Shown one piece after another: positions 1 through 7,036 of a DNA stretch of 64,000 nucleotides (its first letter is position 1; each line of letters opens with the position of its first letter). The stretch lies in assembly GCF_900111965.1 (NCBI RefSeq), contig NZ_FOJT01000006.1, forward strand, positions 1-64,000, given 5' to 3'. A program made the position numbers and the translations under genes. The notes under the pieces were generated by a model. The model was not told the origin of the DNA. It worked only from the letters and a program-made list of their open reading frames with translations, and searched no databases. Origin of the DNA: Flavobacterium swingsii (GTDB lineage Bacteria; Bacteroidota; Bacteroidia; Flavobacteriales; Flavobacteriaceae).

Positions 1-66
1 TAGGCTATAGGTGTAAAGGCAGTAATGTCATAGCCGAGTAGTACTAATAACCCGTAAGCTTATGTA
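1..66 (+). rRNA. 23S ribosomal RNA, 3' end (partial)
   Basis: The first bases match the conserved 3' end of Flavobacterium-type 23S rRNA as I know it, including the block around GAGTAGTACTAATAACCCG. The 5' part lies outside the window. The exact 3' end near base 66 is estimated from the family, not measured. The 5S gene follows on the same strand, as expected for an rrn operon. Confidence 0.85.
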
Positions 67-73
67 CAAACTT

Positions 74-93
74 TTCCCCGCCTCGGCGGGGAA
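74..93 (+). other. GC-rich hairpin in the 23S-5S spacer
   Basis: Eight-base perfect arms (TTCCCCGC / GCGGGGAA) around the loop CTCG, unusually GC-rich for this sequence. It lies just after the 23S end with no T-run following, so an RNA processing or protective structure is more likely than a terminator. That role is inference. Confidence 0.6.
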
Positions 94-214
94 GAAACTT
101 TCTAAATAAATACTTCTTTATCTCAGTATGTTAAGATATTGTCCAATTGATAATTAACAATGTATAATTGCTAATTAACTTTGGAAATAATTGCCAAAGC
201 AATTATAACCTCTT

Positions 215-323
215 AAGGTGGTTATTGCGGCGGGGCTCACCTCTTCCCATCTCGAACAGAGAAGTTAAGCCCGCCTGCGCAGATGGTACTGCATTTTTGT
301 GGGAGAGTATGTCGTCGCCTTTC
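215..323 (+). rRNA. 5S ribosomal RNA
   Basis: The segment has the 5S core: the block around CCCATCTCGAACAGAGAAG, then AAGCCCGCCTGCGC, then a 3' end that pairs with the 5' end (AAGGTG with CGCCTT, one G-U pair). Its length of about 109 nt suits 5S. It lies downstream of 23S on the same strand and ends a few bases before a terminator. Exact ends are estimated from the terminal helix. Confidence 0.9.
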
Positions 324-329
324 TTTAAG

Positions 330-365
330 AAAACCCTATCCAAATCGGATAGGGTTTTTTATTTT
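330..365 (+). terminator. Rho-independent terminator of the rRNA operon
   Basis: Perfect hairpin with arms AACCCTATCC and GGATAGGGTT, followed by a T-run, directly after 5S. Confidence 0.85.
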
Positions 366-696
366 TTATAGGATTGACGTGTTCGCCTAACGGCTCGATT
401 CGTCGTATTCCGATAGCTATCGGAACTTTTAAAAACCCCTATCCAATTCGGATAGGGGTTTTTGTTTATAAGAGGTTTTTTCTAATATGGTTTTCTATAA
501 TTTATAGATAATATGTTTTGTTTTACCGACGAATAACAGAATATTATTATTGCTATACCGCAAGAATTTATTTACTAATCAGTTGAATATTAACAGTTTG
601 ACGATTTTATTAGGTGTTTAATCGATTTTAATTGTAATGTTGTCCTGTCTAAACGTAACAAGTGGGTTTGGATACAACAACACAAATAATCTGATT
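366..696. other. Gene-free stretch between rRNA operon and first CDS
   Basis: About 330 bases with no convincing gene. It holds the second terminator and, just before it, the perfect palindrome CCGATAGCTATCGG at 409-422. The rest is A/T-rich and presumably contains the promoter of the CAP-domain gene; I could not place a TTG-N19-TAnnTTTG match there. Confidence 0.6.
431..465 (+). terminator. Second, near-identical terminator after the rRNA operon
   Basis: Arms AACCCCTATCC and GGATAGGGGTT plus Ts. The stem sequence is almost the same as that of the terminator 100 bp upstream, so the two look like a duplicated or back-up terminator. Confidence 0.75.
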
Positions 697-1197
697 ATGA
701 GAAGTACTTTATCAAAAATTGTTTTTTTAGTTTTAGTTTCTATTTCTATTGTTTCTTGTTCTAAAGAAGAGGCTGTTAGTGCTCCTGCTGTAGATATGTC
801 TCAGGTCAGCGCAAAATATACTTATACTACTGAAGAAACACAAGTGTTGACTTTAGTAAACAACTATAGAGCCAGTATTGGTAAAAATACATTAGAAAAA
901 ATAGATTATATCTCTATCAAATCGGAAGAGCATGACAATTATATGATATCAACTGGAACGGTAAGCCATAATTATTTTCAGGATCGTTATGAGAACTTAG
1001 TTCAGGTGATTGGCGCAAAGAATGTAGCTGAGAATTTGGCTTATAATTATAGTACTCCAGAGGGTGTAGTAAACGCATGGTTAAACAGTGCATCGCACAA
1101 AGTGAATATTGATGGTGATTTTACCCATTTTGGAATTGCGATTAGAACCAACAGCGATGGAAAAAGATACTACACGAATATATTTGTGAAAAAATAA
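697..1197 (+). CDS. CAP-domain (SCP/PR-1-like) lipoprotein
   Basis: Secreted lipoprotein of 166 residues. I place the start at the ATG at 697, not 637, because it gives a clean lipoprotein signal: a hydrophobic run, then SIVSC with Cys 21 as the probable lipidated residue. The rest is a CAP domain: the NNYRASIG helix, a conserved His in SEEHDNYM, SHNYFQDR, AENLAY, the W..S..H pattern and a final HFGIAI strand. CAP proteins occur throughout bacteria and their biochemical role is mostly unknown, so no substrate can be given. It is probably anchored to a membrane facing the periplasm or outside. It stands alone between the rRNA operon and the divergently placed hutI gene, with its own terminator. 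Confidence 0.85.
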   Translation: MRSTLSKIVFLVLVSISIVSCSKEEAVSAPAVDMSQVSAKYTYTTEETQVLTLVNNYRASIGKNTLEKIDYISIKSEEHDNYMISTGTVSHNYFQDRYENLVQVIGAKNVAENLAYNYSTPEGVVNAWLNSASHKVNIDGDFTHFGIAIRTNSDGKRYYTNIFVKK

Positions 1198-1225
1198 AGA
1201 GAGTTTGTTTTTAGTTTGTTTGATA

Positions 1226-1264
1226 AAAAAAATGCTTTAGTTGGGAAACTAAAGCATTTTTTAT
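1226..1264 (+). terminator. Terminator after CAP-domain gene
   Basis: Hairpin AAATGCTTTAGTT / AACTAAAGCATTT with loop GGG or similar, followed by Ts. Confidence 0.8.
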
Positions 1265-1353
1265 GGTTTATTGGTTTGTCTTTTGGAACGAGGATGAAAC
1301 GGATTTAAACGGATTTTTTGTTTTGTGTGGGAATTTTGAATGTTGAAGTTTCG

Positions 1354-1451
1354 TCCGCGTGAGGGATAGCAGCGGAAATCCTTTAGTTTTTTTCTTTAAA
1401 AAACTAAAGATTGTAGCGGAGAGCCCGACCCTTGTGGTCACGCCCAAAAAA
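1354..1451 (+). repeat. Dispersed intergenic element, copy A
   Basis: The left flank contains AGCGGAAATCCTT. A variable inverted repeat (TAGTTTTTT / AAAAAACTA) follows, then a right flank AAGATTGTAGCGGA and an A-run. Here the outer ends are a variant with GCGTGA pairing to TCACGC. It shares its core with copies at 9651, 58367 (opposite strand) and 60749. Confidence 0.75.
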
Positions 1452-1459
1452 ATAGGTAA

Positions 1460-2695
1460 TTAAATAGCTTTTCCTTCAATAAAAACGGTTTCGATTAGAT
1501 TACTGGTAAACGAGTAAGCCATTTCGTAATAGGTTGTTAGCGGTTTTGTAATGATAATATTCGCACTTTTTCCTTTTGTAATGCTTCCGTGAGTTTGAGA
1601 AATTCCCATAGCATAAGCGCCGTTTATTGTTGCGGCATTTATGGCTTCTTCTGGCGTCATTTTCATTTTTATACAGGCGGTTGCGACAACAAAGTTCATA
1701 TTTCCTGATGGTGTAGTTCCTGGATTATAATCGGTGGCGAGGGCAAGTGGTAATCCTGCCGCCATCATTTTTCGTGCTGGAGTGTAAGGAATACTAATAA
1801 AATAGGAGCAACTAGGTAAAGCAACTGGCATGGTTTTGCTTCCTTTTAGGTCTTCGATATCTTCGTCGGTTACGATTTCGAGATGATCGACAGAAAGCGC
1901 TTCGTATTTTACACAAGCTTTGATTCCGTTGATGGCTGTAAACTGATTGACATGAATTTTTGGAATCAAACCATATTTTTTTCCTGCTTCCATGATTTTT
2001 TCGGTTTCTTGTACCGAAAAATAACCAGTTTCTAAAAAAGTATCAATATAATCTGCTAATTTTCCTTCTGAAATTTTAGGTAACATTTCATTAATAATCA
2101 AATCGATATAAGCCGCATGATTTTCTTTATATTCGGTAGGAAATGCGTGTGCTCCAAGAAAGGTTGCTTTTATTTTTATAGGATAATTTGCAGCCAATTT
2201 TCGGATTACTCGAAGCATTTTTAGTTCTCCATCGACTGTGAGTCCGTAACCAGATTTTATTTCGACCGCACCAGTTCCTTGTTGCATGATTTCTTCTAAA
2301 CGAACTTTCGATTGGTTGTAAATATCTTCTTCGTTGGTTTCATTCAGTTTTTTAGCAGAATTTAAGATTCCACCGCCACGATTGGCAATTTCTTCATAAC
2401 TCAAACCATTTATTCTATCTACAAATTCCTGAATTCGATTGCCTGCGTACACAATATGAGTATGGCTATCGCACCAAGTTGGTAAAACGGTTTTTCCTGT
2501 CGCATCAATAGTTTGATCAGCTTTAATTGTAGGACAATTAGCCATCGAACCAAAATCGGCAATTAGATTATCTTCTATTAATAAAAAAGCATTGTCAATT
2601 TTGGGTAAAATTGCCATTTCGGCACCAGAAACTTTATCGATAGGATTGTCTCGAACTTGAAGTAACTCTTTTATATTGATGATTAGTGTTTGCAT
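1460..2695 (-). CDS. hutI: Imidazolonepropionase (histidine degradation)
   Basis: Cytosolic amidohydrolase of 411 residues, the usual length, which hydrolyses imidazolone-5-propanoate to N-formimino-L-glutamate in the histidine utilisation pathway. Visible family motifs are the metal-binding CDSHTHIVYAGNR (His 78 and 80), GGGILNSA, the EIKSGYGL segment, HVNQF, the SVDHLE histidine and ALATDYNPGT near the C terminus. The other hut genes (hutH, hutU, hutG) are not in the window, so the pathway must be completed elsewhere. It is transcribed away from corA across a 52-bp gap. The dispersed element copy A lies directly after its stop codon. Identification is secure from the motifs and full length. 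Confidence 0.95.
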   Translation of the reverse strand: MQTLIINIKELLQVRDNPIDKVSGAEMAILPKIDNAFLLIEDNLIADFGSMANCPTIKADQTIDATGKTVLPTWCDSHTHIVYAGNRIQEFVDRINGLSYEEIANRGGGILNSAKKLNETNEEDIYNQSKVRLEEIMQQGTGAVEIKSGYGLTVDGELKMLRVIRKLAANYPIKIKATFLGAHAFPTEYKENHAAYIDLIINEMLPKISEGKLADYIDTFLETGYFSVQETEKIMEAGKKYGLIPKIHVNQFTAINGIKACVKYEALSVDHLEIVTDEDIEDLKGSKTMPVALPSCSYFISIPYTPARKMMAAGLPLALATDYNPGTTPSGNMNFVVATACIKMKMTPEEAINAATINGAYAMGISQTHGSITKGKSANIIITKPLTTYYEMAYSFTSNLIETVFIEGKAI

Positions 2696-2747
2696 TGAAA
2701 ATAATTTTTGTAAAAATAATCTTTGATTTTTAAAAACGGCTATCTTT

Positions 2748-3836
2748 ATGTCAAATTATTATAAGGTGCGAAAAATAAAATACAAAAAAGGAAAAAAAGT
2801 TGTTCCTACATTTTTAGAATATACAGGTCGTCATAAAAATGTTGCTACAGAAATGCAATTATTTGTATATGACAGTGAAAATTTGACGGAATGTGCCGAT
2901 CATAAATGCCAAGATTTACTTTCGATAGTCGATTTTAACAAAGTAAATTGGTTAAATATTCACGGGTTAAATGAAACTACGGTTATAAAAGAAGTTGGAG
3001 ATTTCCTGAAGGTTGATAATTTTATGTTGGGTGATATTTTAAATACCACAAAACGAACCAAACTAGATGAATACCATGATGTTTTATTCTTTAATGTCAA
3101 ATCGTTATTGCCAATAGAAAATACGGACAATATAAATGTAGAACAAATTAGTTTTTTACTTAAAAACGGAATTTTATCTTCTTTTCAGGAAAAAAAGAGC
3201 GATTTTTTTACTCATATTAGAGAAAGAATCCGAACGCATTCTGGAATTGTAAGAGAGAAAAAAGCAGATTATTTACTGTATTTGTTGCTAGATGCGATTA
3301 TGGAAAATTTCTATATTACTATCGAAAATGAAGAAGATAGGGTAGAAGCATTAATTAATTTATCTAAAACAAATACCAAACCAGAGATTTTAGAACAAAT
3401 AGAAAAACATCGCGATAATTTTAATTTTCTGAAACGTTCTATCATTCCTTTGCGAGATTCCTTATATTCTATAAAAAGTATGAAAGACGATAATGTTTTT
3501 AATGCAATTGAAAAGGAAAACTATAGTTTTTTTGATCGTTTGCATCAAAAATGTTTAGAACTTTTAGAGCAAATAGAATACGATATTACCACGTTAGATA
3601 GTGCTTCGAATTTCTATTTTTCGGCACAAAGCCATAAGATGAATGAGATTATGAAAACCCTAACAGTTGTTTCGGTTTTCTTTATGCCACTTACATTTAT
3701 AGTAGGAGTTTATGGTATGAATTTTGAAAATATGCCCGAATTGAAGTGGGAATACGGTTATTTTTATGTTCTGGCTGGTATGTTTGGATTATTTGTAGGT
3801 ATGATTCTTTATTTTAAATGGAAAAAGTGGTACTAA
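2748..3836 (+). CDS. corA: CorA family magnesium/cobalt channel
   Basis: Inner-membrane divalent cation channel of 362 residues. It has the family plan: a long soluble N-terminal domain rich in helices, then two membrane segments at the C terminus, the first ending in the signature YGMN (GMN at 323-325), the second running to a basic tail ending KWKKWY. CorA pentamers take up magnesium; cobalt or nickel transport varies between members. The DUF1003 gene begins 23 bp after the stop and is probably co-transcribed. The start is only 52 bp from the hutI start, so the two promoters share a short divergent region. Confidence 0.93.
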   Translation: MSNYYKVRKIKYKKGKKVVPTFLEYTGRHKNVATEMQLFVYDSENLTECADHKCQDLLSIVDFNKVNWLNIHGLNETTVIKEVGDFLKVDNFMLGDILNTTKRTKLDEYHDVLFFNVKSLLPIENTDNINVEQISFLLKNGILSSFQEKKSDFFTHIRERIRTHSGIVREKKADYLLYLLLDAIMENFYITIENEEDRVEALINLSKTNTKPEILEQIEKHRDNFNFLKRSIIPLRDSLYSIKSMKDDNVFNAIEKENYSFFDRLHQKCLELLEQIEYDITTLDSASNFYFSAQSHKMNEIMKTLTVVSVFFMPLTFIVGVYGMNFENMPELKWEYGYFYVLAGMFGLFVGMILYFKWKKWY

Positions 3837-3859
3837 ATTTTCTAACACAATTATTTTAG

Positions 3860-4552
3860 ATGAAAACATTCGTAAGCGCAATTTCAGAAAAAGAATTCCC
3901 AATTATCGATAGGATAAAAGGAAATATGATACGAAAATCTATTTTAGATTTTATACAAAAAGAACACCCAAACTTTACCGAAAATGACGAAATAGCGATT
4001 AGCGAACTCAATTTGTTTCGAGAAAAATATATTGCAGGATTTCTATTGCAAGAAGTTAGCGACTTAAATTCATTAGAGAAAAAAGTTTTCGACGCTGTTC
4101 AGAGCGAAACTACACTAACCAACAAACTCGATTTAGACACTAAAAAATACACTTTCGGACAGCAACTTGCCGACAATGTGGCTAAGTTTGGTGGAAGCTG
4201 GACCTTTATAATATCGTTTGTAATTTTCCTTATGATTTGGATTTTTGTAAACTTTTTTATTTTTATAAATAAAGGATTCGACCCGTATCCGTTTATATTA
4301 CTAAACCTGATTTTGTCCTGTATTGCTGCGCTACAAGCACCTGTAATCATGATGAGTAACAACCGTCAGGAAGAAAAAGATCGCGAACGAGCCAAAAATG
4401 ATTATATGATTAACCTAAAATCGGAGCTCGAAATTAGAATGCTTCATGAGAAAATAGACCATCTAATCATGCACCAAGAGCAAGCACTTATCGAGATTCA
4501 GAAAGTACAAATAGATATGATGAATGATATTTTGACTCGGATTGAGAAGTAA
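3860..4552 (+). CDS. DUF1003 membrane protein
   Basis: Membrane protein of 230 residues with the DUF1003 arrangement. A soluble N-terminal part is followed by the family segment FGQQLADNVAKFGGSW. Two membrane helices come next, joined by a short loop with the typical NKGFDPYPFILLN. The C-terminal tail is charged, probably coiled-coil, and contains the NNRQEEKDRERAKNDY block. The function of DUF1003 is not established. It directly follows corA (23 bp), so the pair may work together in cation transport, but that rests only on operon position. Confidence 0.85.
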   Translation: MKTFVSAISEKEFPIIDRIKGNMIRKSILDFIQKEHPNFTENDEIAISELNLFREKYIAGFLLQEVSDLNSLEKKVFDAVQSETTLTNKLDLDTKKYTFGQQLADNVAKFGGSWTFIISFVIFLMIWIFVNFFIFINKGFDPYPFILLNLILSCIAALQAPVIMMSNNRQEEKDRERAKNDYMINLKSELEIRMLHEKIDHLIMHQEQALIEIQKVQIDMMNDILTRIEK

Positions 4553-4589
4553 ATTATATTTAAAAAATATTTTATAACCGAATTTAGTT

Positions 4590-4619
4590 TTATTTTTAAC
4601 AAGTTTAGGATTACATTTG
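4590..4619 (+). promoter_or_regulatory. Candidate promoter of the retron operon
   Basis: TACATTTG (4612-4619) matches the Bacteroidetes -7 consensus TAnnTTTG. Nineteen bases upstream is TTA rather than the ideal TTG. It would give a leader of about 85 nt before the effector ATG at 4711. Confidence 0.4.
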
Positions 4620-4710
4620 GAAAGTAAATAATTGCGAAAAGCTAACCTGGATAGATTATTGAGATGAAATATTTATACATACAAGTTAGTCGTTATTTTG
4701 AGCATGAAAT

Positions 4711-5613
4711 ATGAAAAAAGTAGAAGAAATATCAAATGAAGATTGTATAAAACTCTCAACTAAAATTAGAGAAGATATTTATACGCCTGCAAATAGTTTT
4801 AAAACTACAATTTTTTTGTGTGGAGCGGATATTCTACAAAAAGATAAAATACGATTTAAAATTGCCGAAGAAATAAAAAGCGGTTGGAGATCTTCAAGAT
4901 ATTACGATATTATTTATCCAGAAGACATCTTTGATGAGTTGCTTTATAGTTCAAAAAAAAGAGATTTATTATCCTTAGAGGCTTTATTAGCAGAAAGCGT
5001 TGATGCAATTGTTTTAATTCCAGAAAGTCCAGGTTCATTTGCTGAGTTGGGAGCATTTGCAAATGATGAAAAATTAAGAAAAAAACTAATTTGTTTAGTT
5101 GATAAAAAATATCAAAAAGACAAAAGTTTTATAAATCAAGGACCTTTAAATCTTGTAAAAAAAGAAAATAATAAAGGATTAATTTTTATAGATCCAAATG
5201 ATATAAAAAGTGAAATGGATAAAATATATAAATCATTAAGGATTATGAAAAAATCCAGTTTGAAAATCAATGATAAAATTTCATTACTACAAATTGACAA
5301 TTTTATATTACCATCAATATATTTATTAGAACCAATTTCAAAAGATACTTTAATTCAACTTGTTAAAGAAGCATCTAAAGATGAGATAAATTCTTTTCAA
5401 ATTACAACAACAGCTTTAACAATTCTAACTAAAAAACGCCATATTGAGTTAACTACTAATGGATATAAATTAACAACTTTGGGTGTTGAAACATTTTTAA
5501 AGTTTAAAATTTCGAGTAGAAGAAATAAAATAAATAATAAAACAACACATATAGATAATTTAAGATTAGAAATACTAAATTTAAAAAATAGAAAAAAGAA
5601 ATTAAAGGTATAG
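4711..5613 (+). CDS. Retron effector, nucleoside deoxyribosyltransferase-like (type II-A)
   Basis: 300-residue protein. Residues about 32-180 form a nucleoside deoxyribosyltransferase-like domain with TTIFLCGAD (32-40), IIYPEDIFDE, and PESPGSFAELGAF (104-116), whose Glu residues are candidates for catalysis. Residues about 195-265 look like a winged-helix DNA-binding domain, followed by a basic tail. The layout and these motifs resemble, from memory, the effector of retron Ec86 (Eco1), in which the reverse transcriptase, msDNA and effector form an inhibited complex that kills infected cells when phage disturbs it. The msr-msd RNA and reverse transcriptase follow on the same strand. The gene is visibly richer in A/T and Lys/Ile/Asn codons than its neighbours, suggesting transfer. 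The RNA's a1 arm overlaps its last codons and stop. Confidence 0.88.
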   Translation: MKKVEEISNEDCIKLSTKIREDIYTPANSFKTTIFLCGADILQKDKIRFKIAEEIKSGWRSSRYYDIIYPEDIFDELLYSSKKRDLLSLEALLAESVDAIVLIPESPGSFAELGAFANDEKLRKKLICLVDKKYQKDKSFINQGPLNLVKKENNKGLIFIDPNDIKSEMDKIYKSLRIMKKSSLKINDKISLLQIDNFILPSIYLLEPISKDTLIQLVKEASKDEINSFQITTTALTILTKKRHIELTTNGYKLTTLGVETFLKFKISSRRNKINNKTTHIDNLRLEILNLKNRKKKLKV

Positions 5614-5790
5614 GGAGAAAAATTTTAGACGCGATTTGTATTTATATATTTCAGCGAGTGGTTGTTGTTCCGACAACCGAGTTTTAAACTCATTTTTATA
5701 ATCGCAAATTTTAAATTAGAAAATCCGGTAGGTTTGCTAATTTAAATTTCACTCAAATGTTATGAAGTAAAATATTTCCCTATAACCTTT
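5604..5790 (+). ncRNA. Retron msr-msd non-coding RNA
   Basis: Lies between effector and reverse transcriptase. The outer a1 arm (5604-5616, AAAGGTATAGGGA) pairs with the a2 arm (5777-5790, TCCCTATAACCTTT) with one bulged base; extra A/T pairing lies inside. The candidate branching guanosine is G5654 in AGC. After it come two msr stem-loops, GGTTGT..ACAACC with loop TGTTCCG (5660-5678) and GAGTT..AACTC (5679-5691). A longer A/T-rich msd hairpin follows (5705-5718 with 5737-5749). The first stem-loop is close to the GGATGT..GCATCC hairpin of Ec86 as I recall it. A GCGATT/AATCGC helix (5631-5636 with 5699-5704) may enclose the msr. The structure was read by eye; exact msDNA ends are unknown. Confidence 0.8.
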
Positions 5791-5805
5791 TCTTAAATAA
5801 TTAAT

Positions 5806-6765
5806 ATGAGTAAATCAGAAATTATAAAACTAAATATGCTTGGATTACCAGTAATCCAAACAATTGATGATTTTTCTTTAATTACACATATTTCTAATTA
5901 TACAATATTTCAACTTTCAAAAAATTCAGATAATTATTATAAAACTTACGATATTCCAAAAAAGTCTGGTAGACCAAGACAAATATGTCAACCAAGTAGA
6001 AAATTAAAAGGTTTTCAATCTTGGATATTAGTTAACATTTTGGACAAAACAAAAGTTTCAAGTTCGTGTAAAGGTTTTGAGAAAAAAACTTCAACATTAG
6101 ATAATGCTTTGCCTCATAAAGGAGCAAATACTATTTTAACTATAGATTTAAAGGATTTTTTTCCAACCATTACAAGTAAGCAAGTATTCAACGTTTTCAA
6201 AACTTTAGGTTATAATAATTTAATTTCAACAATCTTTACAAATATTTGTACTTATAAAGGATTTTTACCACAAGGAAGTCCTTGCTCACCCAAACTTGCA
6301 AATTTATCGGCTTGGATGCTTGATTTAAGAATTCAAGGTTATGTAGGTAAACGAGGTATTAATTATACTCGCTATGCGGATGACTTATCATTTTCAGGTT
6401 TAAATCCTTCAAATGTTGTAAATATTTATCCAATGATAAAAACAATAGTCGAAAGTGAAAAATTTAAAATAAATAATTCTAAAACAAGAGTTGCAAGTTC
6501 TGCAAGAGCAAAAATTGTGACTGGATTAGTAATTTCGGATGAAAAAATTGGAATTGGAAAACAAAAATATAAAAATGTTAGGGCAAAAATTCATCATTTA
6601 ACTTTGCCAAGTGAAATGGGAAATGTAAAATTATTAAATGAAGTTGGTGGTTGGCTTTCCTACTTAAATAGCGTTGATAAAGAACGATTATCTAAAGCAA
6701 GAAAATATATAAATGAATTACATAAAAAAAATCCTAAATCAATGATACAATATTTAGTAAAATAA
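5806..6765 (+). CDS. Retron reverse transcriptase
   Basis: 319-residue reverse transcriptase, the normal size for a retron and too short for a group II intron protein, with no maturase or endonuclease domain. Motifs in order: KKSGRPRQICQP (52-63), catalytic LTIDLKDFFPTI with Asp 114, LPQGSPCSPKLANL (154-167), the YADD box (190-193), and the retron-specific VTG (238-240) followed by LVISDEKIGIGKQKYK. This last region and RAKIHHL resemble the Ec86 enzyme closely from memory. It copies the msd part of the adjacent RNA into msDNA attached to the 2'-OH of the branching G. It begins 15 bases after the RNA's a2 arm and ends before a terminator. Codon use is strongly A/T-biased. Confidence 0.95.
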   Translation: MSKSEIIKLNMLGLPVIQTIDDFSLITHISNYTIFQLSKNSDNYYKTYDIPKKSGRPRQICQPSRKLKGFQSWILVNILDKTKVSSSCKGFEKKTSTLDNALPHKGANTILTIDLKDFFPTITSKQVFNVFKTLGYNNLISTIFTNICTYKGFLPQGSPCSPKLANLSAWMLDLRIQGYVGKRGINYTRYADDLSFSGLNPSNVVNIYPMIKTIVESEKFKINNSKTRVASSARAKIVTGLVISDEKIGIGKQKYKNVRAKIHHLTLPSEMGNVKLLNEVGGWLSYLNSVDKERLSKARKYINELHKKNPKSMIQYLVK

Positions 6766-6819
6766 GCAACAATTAAACAGTCTTTTGACAAGATTGGGTA
6801 ACTATAAAGCCAAAAACAA

Positions 6820-6847
6820 AAGCCTGTAATTCTCATTACAGGCTTTT
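6820..6847. terminator. Terminator after the retron, shared sequence with 8160
   Basis: AGCCTGTAAT/ATTACAGGCT with loop TCTC and a T-run. The identical hairpin recurs at 8160-8187 beside fumC, so it belongs to the duplicated fumC end. Confidence 0.85.
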
Positions 6848-6861
6848 TATATAATTGTAAA

Positions 6862-6945
6862 TATTATTTTAAGCTTCCAACCATTTCTTCTGGTTTTACC
6901 CAAGCATCAAAATCTTCGGCAGTTACATAACCCAAACGAACTGAT
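6862..6945 (-). pseudogene. Duplicated 3' end of fumC
   Basis: This 84-bp segment equals 8207-8290 except for one base (G at 6873 against A). Read on the minus strand it encodes the last 26 residues of fumarase, from [12 protein letters not shown] to MVGSLK and the stop. The rest of the gene is absent. Together with the terminator copy at 6820 it marks a rearrangement or insertion border between the retron and the SRPBCC gene. Confidence 0.92.
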
Positions 6946-7029
6946 AATAAATCACAAAAAGTTATTGAAGCATTTTGCAAAATGACTAAATTTGATATTA
7001 AAAAAATAATTAACACTTAAAGGAATAAA
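6943..7029 (+). repeat. 87-bp promoter block, copy 1
   Basis: Identical to 7587-7673 except for one base (C versus T at 6954/7598). It contains a promoter, TTG at 6965-6967, 19 bases, TAAATTTG at 6987-6994, and ends just before the SRPBCC start. Its first three bases (GAT) are also the last of the duplicated fumC segment. Confidence 0.9.
6965..6994 (+). promoter_or_regulatory. Promoter of SRPBCC gene
   Basis: TTG, exactly 19 bases, then TAAATTTG: a full match to the Bacteroidetes consensus TTG-N19-TAnnTTTG. The ATG lies 42 bases after the -7 box. Confidence 0.75.
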
Positions 7030-7036
7030 GCAAGCA

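Noticed and set aside
168..371. Open frame across the 5S gene.
   Set aside because: It runs through rRNA sequence and a terminator and has no family match; it is a chance frame.
5806..6765. The reverse transcriptase could belong to a group II intron or diversity-generating element.
   Set aside because: It is only 319 residues, has no maturase or HNH part, and is preceded by an RNA with a1/a2 arms and an effector gene, all of which fit a retron.
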